Source of the DNA: an uncultured Alphaproteobacteria bacterium
Lineage (GTDB): Bacteria > Pseudomonadota > Alphaproteobacteria > Rhizobiales > Aestuariivirgaceae
Reading direction: 5' to 3'
Assembly: GCA_937868035.1 (NCBI GenBank)
Contig: CALMLK010000067.1
Location: 1 to 24,881 of the forward strand
Length of the DNA stretch: 24,881 bases
Shown: positions 5,612 to 12,617 of the stretch, one piece after another
Layout of the letters: each line of letters begins with the position of its first letter
Numbering within the stretch: position 1 is the first letter of the stretch
Notes under the pieces: generated by a model
Told to the model about the DNA's origin: nothing
What the model saw: the letters and a program-made list of their open reading frames with translations, nothing else
Databases searched by the model: none
Position numbers and translations under genes: made by a program

Positions 5612-8059
5612 ATGACGACTGCCCTTCCCAGCCATGCCGATGCCGTCGTGATCGGCGGCGGCATCATCGGCTGCTCCACCGCCTATCATCTGGCGCGCGA
5701 CCACAAGCTGAAGGTGGTGCTGCTCGAACAGAACCGCCTCACCTCCGGCTCCACCTGGCATGCGGCGGGACTGGTGGGCCAGTTGCGCTCGTCGGCGTCA
5801 ATCACCCAGGTGCTGAAATATTCGGTTGATCTCTACAAGAAGCTGGAGGCCGAGACGGGACTGCAGACCGGCTGGAAGATGACCGGGTGCCTGCGCCTCG
5901 CCACCACGCCCGACCGCTGGACCGAATTCAAGCGCCTCGCCACCACGGCCCAGAGCTTCGGCATGGAGATGCATCTCCTCTCGCCCGCCGAGGTGAAGAA
6001 GATGTGGCCGCTGATGGAAGTCGATGATCTCGTGGGCGCAAGTTTCCTGCCGACCGACGGTCAGGCCTCCCCCTCCGACATCACGCAGGCGCTGGCCAAG
6101 GGCGCGCGCATGCACGGTGCCACCATCGTCGAGCACGCGCGTGTCGAAGGTTTCGACATGGCCAACAACCGCATCACCGCCGTGCGCACCAGCAAGGGCA
6201 CCATCACCACGGAGAAGGTTGTGAACTGCGGCGGCATGTGGGCCCGGCAGATCGGCGGGATGGCGGGCGTCAACGTGCCGCTGCAACCGGTGAAGCACCA
6301 GTATGTCGTCACCGAGAAGATTCCTGGCCTCTCGCCGGATGCAGCGACCATCCGCGATCCCGACCTCCTCACCTACTTCAAGGAGGAAGTGGGCGGCCTC
6401 GTCTTCGGTGGCTACGAACCCGATCCCATCGCCTGGACCGATGGCGACGTGCCGTCGACCTTCGAGTTCCAGTTGTTCGAAGATGACTTCGAGCATTTCG
6501 AGCAGCACATGGAGGCGGCCCTGCGCCGCGTGCCGGCGCTGGCCAAGGCCGGCATCAAGCAGATGATCAACGGGCCGGAGAGCTTCACGCCCGACGGCAA
6601 CTTCATCCTCGGCCAGGCGCCGGAATGCGCCAACATGTTCGTGGGCGCAGGCTTCAACGCCTTCGGCATTGCCTCGGGCGGAGGCGCGGGCTGGGTGCTG
6701 GCGGACTGGGTGGCGCGCAACGAAGCGCCCATGGACCTGTGGACCGTGGACATCCGCCGCTTCGCAAGCCTGCACGAGGACCGCGGCTTCGTGCGCGAGC
6801 GCACGCTGGAGGCCTATGGCAAGCATTACACCATCGCCTACCCTCATGAGGAATATGAGAGCGGGCGGCCCTATCTCGTCTCACCGCTCTATGAGCGGCT
6901 GAAGGCGCGTGGTGCCTGCTTCGGTGCGAAACTCGGCTGGGAACGCCCCAACTGGTTCGCCGACGCCGACCAGGTGGCCCGCGATGAATATGCCATGGGG
7001 CGGCAGAACTGGTTCGCCAACGCCGGTGCCGAACACAAGGCCGTGCGCGAGCGCGCAGGCCTGTTCGACCAGTCGTCCTTCGCCAAGTTCGAAGTGAAAG
7101 GCCAGGATGCCACTGCTGCATTGGAATGGATCTGCGCCAACCGCATTTCAAAACCCGTGGGCAGCGTTGTCTACACGCAGATGCTGAATTCGCGCGGCGG
7201 CATCGAATGCGACCTGACGGTGACGCGGCTTGCCGATGACCATTACTACGTCGTCACGGGCACGGGTTTCCGCACCCACGACTTCCACTGGATCAAGGAT
7301 CATGTACCGGACGGCACCACTTGCAGCCTCAACGACGTGACCGAAGCCTGGGGCACGCTGGTGCTGATGGGGCCCCGCGCCCGGGACATTCTTTCCGCCG
7401 TGACCAGGGACGACATCTCCGGTGCGGGTTTCCCCTTCGCACAGGCGCGCGTCATTTCCATTGCAGGCCAGGCGGTGCGGGCACTGCGCGTCACCTATGT
7501 GGGTGAACTGGGGTGGGAACTTCACGTGCCCGTGGCCGGGATCGGCGCGGTGTTCGACGCCCTCATGCAGGCGGGTGAACCCCGTGGACTGGCACTCGCG
7601 GGCTATCGCGCGCTGGAATCGCTGCGGCTGGAAAAGGGCTATCGCGCCTGGTCCTCCGACATCACGCCCAACGACACGCCCTTCGAGGCGGGCCTCGGCT
7701 GGGCGGTGAAACTGAAGGGCAATGCCGATTTCCTCGGCCGCAAGGCGCTGGAGGACAAGGCGGGCCAGCCCCCGAAGAAGATGCTGACCGGCTTCACCAC
7801 CACGCGCGAAGACATCGTGCTGGTGGGCCGCGAGACCATCCTCCGCAACGGCCAGTTTGCGGGATACCTCACCAGCGGCGGCTACGGCTACACCGTGGGC
7901 CGTCCCGTCGGCTACGGCTACGTGCGCCATCCCGATGGCGTGACGGCGGACTACGTGATGAACGGAAGCTACGAACTCGTCGTCGCCAAGGAGACCGTGA
8001 AGGCCGTGCCCCACCTTGGACCGCTGGTCGATCCGGAGAACAAGCGGATCAAGGCATAG
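5612..8059 (+). CDS. Dimethylglycine/sarcosine dehydrogenase-like flavoprotein with folate-binding GcvT domain
   Basis: This 815-residue protein has two halves. The first 400 or so residues are a D-amino-acid-oxidase-type FAD domain with dinucleotide fold GGGIIGCSTAYH at 15-26. STWHAAGL at 47-54 contains His50, equivalent to the His that covalently holds FAD in mammalian dimethylglycine dehydrogenase. The second half, from about 430 to the end, is the GcvT aminomethyltransferase fold that binds tetrahydrofolate and captures formaldehyde as methylene-THF, with its C-terminal barrel from about 720. The length matches the DMGDH/SARDH group. The reaction is probably oxidative N-demethylation of a methylated glycine or related amine; dimethylglycine, sarcosine or another substrate cannot be separated by eye. 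It is the second gene of a pair with the kinase. Its stop lies 3 nt from the convergent DUF1615 gene, and no terminator hairpin is seen between them. Confidence 0.92.
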   Translation: MTTALPSHADAVVIGGGIIGCSTAYHLARDHKLKVVLLEQNRLTSGSTWHAAGLVGQLRSSASITQVLKYSVDLYKKLEAETGLQTGWKMTGCLRLATTPDRWTEFKRLATTAQSFGMEMHLLSPAEVKKMWPLMEVDDLVGASFLPTDGQASPSDITQALAKGARMHGATIVEHARVEGFDMANNRITAVRTSKGTITTEKVVNCGGMWARQIGGMAGVNVPLQPVKHQYVVTEKIPGLSPDAATIRDPDLLTYFKEEVGGLVFGGYEPDPIAWTDGDVPSTFEFQLFEDDFEHFEQHMEAALRRVPALAKAGIKQMINGPESFTPDGNFILGQAPECANMFVGAGFNAFGIASGGGAGWVLADWVARNEAPMDLWTVDIRRFASLHEDRGFVRERTLEAYGKHYTIAYPHEEYESGRPYLVSPLYERLKARGACFGAKLGWERPNWFADADQVARDEYAMGRQNWFANAGAEHKAVRERAGLFDQSSFAKFEVKGQDATAALEWICANRISKPVGSVVYTQMLNSRGGIECDLTVTRLADDHYYVVTGTGFRTHDFHWIKDHVPDGTTCSLNDVTEAWGTLVLMGPRARDILSAVTRDDISGAGFPFAQARVISIAGQAVRALRVTYVGELGWELHVPVAGIGAVFDALMQAGEPRGLALAGYRALESLRLEKGYRAWSSDITPNDTPFEAGLGWAVKLKGNADFLGRKALEDKAGQPPKKMLTGFTTTREDIVLVGRETILRNGQFAGYLTSGGYGYTVGRPVGYGYVRHPDGVTADYVMNGSYELVVAKETVKAVPHLGPLVDPENKRIKA

Positions 8060-8062
8060 GGT

Positions 8063-9208
8063 TCACTTCGCCGCCATGCATGACTGATAGCGCTTCTCCA
8101 CGCTTTCCGCGAACAGGCGGGTGGTCATGCTGTGGCGGATCTTGGGGCTTGAGAGCCGGATCACGGGAAGAATGGCAAAGACAGGCTGCTTGCCGGTCTT
8201 GCGGGCATAGGCATCGCGGAACGCCGTGAATGTCCGCGTGCTGACGAAATCGGCGCTCTTCTCGTGGGACATATCGTCCCTGATCTCCGCGTCCGTGAGG
8301 CCAAGCGCGAATTTCTTGCTGGCCGCCCGCGCCGCCTTCTCGCTGCTGGTGACGGTGGAAAGGGCTTCGCCTGCCTTGCCGTAGCGCAGCAGGTCACCAT
8401 CGAGCGCGAGATCGGTTCCCGCCAGCGTGGCGAGCACCTGCTGGAAGGCCGCGTTGCGGCTGGCGTAGCGGCCCGCGTTGTAATCGGCAAAGCGGTAGAT
8501 CTTGCGGGCATAGCCCGTCTCGTAGGCGAGCAATTGCGGCACGCCATAATAGAGCCCGCCCTGACGGGTGTAGAGCTGGTCGCGCACCGCATAAACGTCA
8601 CCCAGCATCATCGGCAGCCAGCGCCGCCGCCGCGCCAGATCAAGGGCGAACTTCACCGACACCTGCATGGAGCCCGCCGTGTCGATCTCGTTCTTGTCCT
8701 CGATGATGCGATTGAGAAGCCCAAGCTGCACGACTTCCGACAAGCCCGACTTCTGCCCGGCATGGTCGATGAGCGCACGGTAGACGAGGTCGAGGTCGCG
8801 CTCCGTCCGCGCCGCACGGATGCGGGCCATGAAGCTGGCCTGCGGCGAGGGATTGCGTTCGAGCCAGCGCAGCGCCACGCCGCCAGCGACTGGAACCTTG
8901 CCGAGCTTCACCCGCAAGGCCTGTTCCGACAGCTTGCCAAGGCCCGGCACGGCGGGATCGGCAACGAAGCCCGACTCCTGGTCGACGACGGCAATGACGG
9001 CGCAGACATTCTCGCGGCCCTGGTCAAGCTGGTGAACGGCGAGCGCGCTGATGATGTCGATGGCCCAGCCTTCGGCGTCACCCACATTCTTTTCCGCATG
9101 CCGGATGAGCCGGGCTGTTTCACCAACGCCCATGCTTCCGGCAGCCCCCGCTGGGCCGCCGCCAAGAAGCAGTGCAATGACAAATAGGAGAAGTCGCCCC
9201 GGTTGCAT
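8063..9208 (-). CDS. DUF1615-type exported protein of unknown function
   Basis: This 381-residue protein starts with a clear signal peptide: positive MQPGR, a hydrophobic stretch at 6-16, and probable cleavage after AGA or AGAAG near 20-24. No lipobox Cys is present, so it is probably soluble in the periplasm. The mature part resembles the DUF1615 family as I remember it, with segments VVDQESGF (Glu78), ADPAVPGLG and FADYNAGRYASRNAAFQ. The Glu in an ESGF context followed by Asn/Ala/Gly-rich YNAG recalls the lysozyme/lytic transglycosylase fold, so a peptidoglycan-related role is possible but unproven. It is transcribed toward the dehydrogenase gene (convergent, 3 nt apart). It lies 55 nt downstream of the PhnD-like gene on the same strand, so those two may be co-transcribed. 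No strong ribosome site is visible. Confidence 0.82.
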   Translation of the reverse strand: MQPGRLLLFVIALLLGGGPAGAAGSMGVGETARLIRHAEKNVGDAEGWAIDIISALAVHQLDQGRENVCAVIAVVDQESGFVADPAVPGLGKLSEQALRVKLGKVPVAGGVALRWLERNPSPQASFMARIRAARTERDLDLVYRALIDHAGQKSGLSEVVQLGLLNRIIEDKNEIDTAGSMQVSVKFALDLARRRRWLPMMLGDVYAVRDQLYTRQGGLYYGVPQLLAYETGYARKIYRFADYNAGRYASRNAAFQQVLATLAGTDLALDGDLLRYGKAGEALSTVTSSEKAARAASKKFALGLTDAEIRDDMSHEKSADFVSTRTFTAFRDAYARKTGKQPVFAILPVIRLSSPKIRHSMTTRLFAESVEKRYQSCMAAK

Positions 9209-9263
9209 GCTGCCGCACTAACACGAAAATTGTGGTGCAGCCATGTCCGCCCCGGCGCTGGCG

Positions 9264-10040
9264 TCAGAGAAGCGCGAGGCCGCCCTGCCGCTCCACATCT
9301 TCCTCAAGGCGCAGAATGGCGTCGTAGTCCGAGGGCTGTGTCGCGGTGAAGCCGGAGATCATCAGCCGCGCCCGCACATCGGCAAGCTCCGGATCGGCAC
9401 AGCAGGCCGCCACGGCCTCCTGCCAGCGCCGGGGATCGGCTTCGCGTGTCACGTACGGGAGCCCCGGAACAAGGGGAGACTGCCCTGCCACATGCAACCC
9501 TTCCAGGAGGTCCGGATGAAAGCGCCGCGCATATTCCACGCACACGGCATCAATGGCGCAGACATCAGCCGTGCCCGCTTGCAGCAGGGCGAGAGACTTG
9601 AGGTGGCCGCCGGACAGCACCGCCCGGCCGAAGAACTGTCCATCACGCGCGTGCCCGGCGAAGAACGCCTTCAGGGCCAGCATGCCCGACATGGAATCCG
9701 GCGTGTTCACCGCCGCCGTGGCGCCGCGATAATCGGCTGACGGACGCGCGCTGCGCGCAAACACAAAGCTGCAGTAGCGGAAGCCTTCGCACCCCGGCAC
9801 GGCATAATGGGGCGTACCCACCAGGGTGAGAGCGCCCCGGAAGCCGTGGGTGAAGGGATAGCCGCAGGTCTGGCTGAAGGCGAGGTCGCTCCGCGCCCAC
9901 GCTCCCATGTAATCCTCAGGGCGCGACAGGGCCGCTGCCACACCCGCCCGCCGCGCAATGGCGGCCCACCACGCATCCGTTGCCTCACGCGCTTCGGGGA
10001 AGTCATACATCTGCAGGGTTGCGAACATGGACAGCGACAT
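9264..10040 (-). CDS. Orphan PhnD-like phosphate/phosphonate-binding-fold protein without signal peptide
   Basis: This 258-residue protein resembles substrate-binding proteins of phosphonate/phosphite ABC transporters (PhnD, type 2 periplasmic-binding fold). Diagnostic-looking segments are SDLAFSQTCGYPF at 51-63, which corresponds to the family's ligand-loop region, and NTPDSMSGM at 112-120, similar to the family's NxxSxSG loop. The usual N-terminal signal peptide or lipobox is absent, as the protein starts directly with MSLSMFATLQMYDFPEA. It is therefore predicted to be cytoplasmic unless the start is wrong. An alternative ATG is at 10028. No permease or ATPase gene is in the window. It could be a cytosolic sensor or a diverged scavenging protein; the ligand is unknown. 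It is divergent from the desaturase gene with a 77-nt gap. Confidence 0.75.
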   Translation of the reverse strand: MSLSMFATLQMYDFPEAREATDAWWAAIARRAGVAAALSRPEDYMGAWARSDLAFSQTCGYPFTHGFRGALTLVGTPHYAVPGCEGFRYCSFVFARSARPSADYRGATAAVNTPDSMSGMLALKAFFAGHARDGQFFGRAVLSGGHLKSLALLQAGTADVCAIDAVCVEYARRFHPDLLEGLHVAGQSPLVPGLPYVTREADPRRWQEAVAACCADPELADVRARLMISGFTATQPSDYDAILRLEEDVERQGGLALL

Positions 10041-10083
10041 GGCCCGATTTTGGCGCAGCCGACAACTGGTGAATTTTGTTGCA

Positions 10084-10112
10084 TTGCGACGGGGGGTTTG
10101 CGCCGTTAAAAT
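10084..10112 (+). promoter_or_regulatory. Sigma-70-like promoter placing the transcript start at the desaturase ATG
   Basis: TTGCGA (10084-10089, four of six) and TAAAAT (10107-10112, five of six) are separated by exactly 17 nt. The expected start point, 6-8 nt after the -10, falls at 10118-10120, where the desaturase ATG lies. No Shine-Dalgarno sequence is visible before that ATG, which fits a leaderless mRNA. Confidence 0.5.
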
Positions 10113-10117
10113 ATGGC

Positions 10118-11044
10118 ATGGCTTATGTTGAAACCCGCACGGCCCGCATCGAATGGCCGACCATCGGACTGATTGCCCTCGTCTATGGCGTCCTCGCCAC
10201 GTTGGTCTGGAACCACGCCGTGCTGCCCTGGTGGCTGCTGCCCATCGGTGCGTATTTTGCCTCGCTCCATGCCTCCTTGCAGCACGAGGTTCTGCATGGC
10301 CATCCCACCCGCAAGCGCTGGCTGAACGAATTGCTCGTCTTCGTCACGCCCACCTTCTGGCTGCCCTATGGCCGCTACCGCGACACGCATCTGCAGCACC
10401 ATCACGACATCGATCTCACCGACCCGGCGCGTGATCCCGAATCCTACTATCTCCTGCCCGACGACTGGGCCAACGCGGGCGCGGTGAAGCGATTCTTCTT
10501 CCACATCAACCACACCCTTGCCGGCCGCATGCTCATCGGTCCTGCCGTCAGCATTGTGCGCATCTGGGTGTCGGAGATCGCCCTCGTCCTGAAAGGCGAC
10601 AGCTACCGCCGCAAGGAGTGGGCGGTTTTTGCCGTCTCCTGCGTGATCTCCTTCGTCCTCATCACAGTGGTCGCAGGCATGCCGTTCTGGAAATATTACT
10701 TGCTCATCGCCTATCCCGGCCTGTCACTGGCGCTGGTGCGGTCCTATTGCGAACACCAGGCGGCAGCCAATGCCCAGCACCGCACCATCATCGTGGAGGC
10801 GCATCCCTTCTGGTCGCTGCTCTTCCTCAACAACAACCTGCATGTGGCCCATCACACCAAGCCCGCCCTGCCGTGGTACAAGATCCCTGACTACTATGCC
10901 GCCGAGAAGGACGAGATGGTCACCCGCAACAACGGCTACACCATGCAGGGCTACAGCGAGATTTTCCGGCGCTTCCTCTTCTCGGCCAAGGAGCCGATTG
11001 CCTATCCGGACGTGGGCTGGCTGCGCCGCCCCGGCGAGAACTGA
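10118..11044 (+). CDS. Membrane fatty acid desaturase
   Basis: This 308-residue integral-membrane di-iron enzyme of the fatty acid desaturase / hydroxylase superfamily inserts a double bond (or a hydroxyl) in an acyl or carotenoid-like chain using O2. The His boxes are HEVLH (His56, His60), HLQHH (His91, His94, His95) and HVAHH (His242, His245, His246). A further His213 lies in CEHQ. Hydrophobic segments are visible near 16-50, 70-82, 137-157, 168-205 and 231-239. Only acidic or polar loops carry the His boxes, as expected. Which lipid it modifies is unknown. The ATG at 10118 is chosen over an upstream in-frame TTG at 10076 because the upstream part would overlap the promoter. Its TGA overlaps the ATG of selO by one base (TGATG), so the two are translationally coupled. 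Confidence 0.9.
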   Translation: MAYVETRTARIEWPTIGLIALVYGVLATLVWNHAVLPWWLLPIGAYFASLHASLQHEVLHGHPTRKRWLNELLVFVTPTFWLPYGRYRDTHLQHHHDIDLTDPARDPESYYLLPDDWANAGAVKRFFFHINHTLAGRMLIGPAVSIVRIWVSEIALVLKGDSYRRKEWAVFAVSCVISFVLITVVAGMPFWKYYLLIAYPGLSLALVRSYCEHQAAANAQHRTIIVEAHPFWSLLFLNNNLHVAHHTKPALPWYKIPDYYAAEKDEMVTRNNGYTMQGYSEIFRRFLFSAKEPIAYPDVGWLRRPGEN

Positions 11045-12507
11045 TGGCGCACGCGCAAACGCCCACCTTCCCCATCACCTACACGGACCTTCCCGCGCTC
11101 TTCCATCATGGCGCCGCACTCGACCCCGTGGCCAATCCATCCTGGGTGTTGCGCAACGAGGCGCTGGCGGAAACGCTTGGCCTCGACATCGCATGGCTGC
11201 GCTCGGACGATGCCTTGCAGGCCCTCGCCGGAAACAGGCCGCTCCCCGGCGCGCGCCCCATTGCCATGGCCTACAGCGGACACCAGTTCGGTGGCTTCTC
11301 GCCACTCCTCGGCGATGGCCGCGCCCAGCTTGCGGGCGAGTGGCTGGCTCCGGACGGAACCCGCTACGACTTGCATCTGAAGGGTTCGGGGCCCACCCCC
11401 TTCGCCCGCAACGGCGATGGCCGCGCCACGCTCTCCGCCATGCTGCGCGAATACATCGTCAGCGAGGCCTTTGCCGGACTGGGGATTCCCACGACACGCG
11501 CCCTTGCCGTGGTCGCAACAGGCGAAGCGGTTCATCGCCAGCGCAAGGAACCGGGCGCCGTCCTCACGCGTATCGCCCGCAGCCATGTGCGCGTCGGCAC
11601 GTTCCAGCTGGCCGCCGTCCATCGCGATGCGGAAGCCATCGAGGCCCTGCTGACGCACGAACTGGCGCGCAATTTCCCCGCCCCGCCGCCGGGTTTTGCA
11701 CCAGCGCGGCATTTCCTCCGCAGCGTCATCGCCCGCCAGGCGAAGCTCATCGCGCAATGGATGTGCGTGGGCTTCATCCACGGCGTCATGAACACCGACA
11801 ACATGCAGGTGGCGGGCGAGACAATCGACTTCGGACCGTGCGCCTTCATGGACCGCTTCCACCCGCAGAAGGTCTTTTCCTCGATCGACCGGTCCGGCCG
11901 CTATGCCTGGGACAAGCAGCCCGCCATCGCTGTGTGGAACCTGGCGCGTCTGGCCGAATGCCTGCTCAGCCTGCTCGCGGACGACCAGGACAAGGCTGTG
12001 ACAATCGCCAAGGAAGAACTGGCGCTCTTCATGCCCGCCTTCGAACAGCACTTCGAGGAAGGCATGCGCGCCAAGCTCGGGTGGCGCGGCGCCGATGCGG
12101 GAGATGGTGAACGCATCGCCGCGATCTTCCGCCACCTGATGCAGGGCAATGCCGACTTCACCCTGTTCTTCCGCCGCCTGACGCAGGTGGCGGCGGGGGC
12201 CGATGACGCCGTCCTGTCGCCCGTCTTCGCCACCGCCGATGAGGCTGCGGCAGCGCTGGCCGATTGGCGCATACGGGCCGGTGCGGCGCCTGATGTGGAC
12301 GCCATGCGCCGGTCCAATCCCGTTTACATCGCCCGCAACCACCGCGTTGAGGAAGCCTTGGCCGCCGCCTCGGCAGGAGACCTCGCCCCCACACAGAAAC
12401 TGCTGCAGGTCCTCGCCACGCCCTTCGCCGAACAGCCCGGCTGCGCCGATCTGGAAGCCCCGCCCAGCGCCGACGAGGAAGTCCGCCAGACCTTTTGCGG
12501 CACCTGA
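11044..12507 (+). CDS. selO: SelO/YdiU-family protein AMPylase (pseudokinase)
   Basis: This 487-residue cytoplasmic enzyme of the SelO (UPF0061) family transfers AMP from ATP to Ser, Thr or Tyr of target proteins, using an inverted ATP orientation in a kinase-like fold. All residues reported as important in the Pseudomonas enzyme are seen, at what I recall to be the same numbers: Lys113 in LHLKGSG, Glu136 in LREYI, Arg176 and Arg183, Asp252 and Asn253 in NTDNM, and Asp262 in IDFGP. Other signatures are YSGHQFGGF at 77-85 and RNHRVEEAL near the C-terminus. The protein ends FCGT, with Cys485 at the antepenultimate position, where eukaryotic members carry selenocysteine. Known targets elsewhere are redox and central-metabolism proteins. 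The gene starts one base inside the desaturase stop codon and lies 110 nt before glgP. Confidence 0.95.
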   Translation: MAHAQTPTFPITYTDLPALFHHGAALDPVANPSWVLRNEALAETLGLDIAWLRSDDALQALAGNRPLPGARPIAMAYSGHQFGGFSPLLGDGRAQLAGEWLAPDGTRYDLHLKGSGPTPFARNGDGRATLSAMLREYIVSEAFAGLGIPTTRALAVVATGEAVHRQRKEPGAVLTRIARSHVRVGTFQLAAVHRDAEAIEALLTHELARNFPAPPPGFAPARHFLRSVIARQAKLIAQWMCVGFIHGVMNTDNMQVAGETIDFGPCAFMDRFHPQKVFSSIDRSGRYAWDKQPAIAVWNLARLAECLLSLLADDQDKAVTIAKEELALFMPAFEQHFEEGMRAKLGWRGADAGDGERIAAIFRHLMQGNADFTLFFRRLTQVAAGADDAVLSPVFATADEAAAALADWRIRAGAAPDVDAMRRSNPVYIARNHRVEEALAAASAGDLAPTQKLLQVLATPFAEQPGCADLEAPPSADEEVRQTFCGT

Positions 12508-12574
12508 TCCCGCCCGGCGCTGCGGCACGCCCCTCATGCACAGCCGTTCCCCCGCCTCTTGCTCCCGTGGCATT

Positions 12575-12601
12575 CCGCCCCTAAACGGAGCGGCCATTTT
12601 T
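12575..12601 (+). terminator. Candidate intrinsic terminator between selO and glgP
   Basis: CCGCCCC 12575-12581 and GGAGCGG 12587-12593 form a seven-bp stem with one mismatch around a five-base loop. It is followed after CCA by five T residues (12597-12601). It lies 68 nt after the selO stop and 17 nt before the glgP ATG. It would separate the two operons or attenuate read-through into glgP. Confidence 0.4.
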
Positions 12602-12617
12602 GAGGAGCGCACACGGA

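Noticed and set aside
12559..12587. TTGCTC-17-TAAACG as a glgP promoter
   Set aside because: Both hexamers match consensus at only three of six bases, and the -10 would sit in the loop of the terminator-like hairpin. Spacing alone is not enough.
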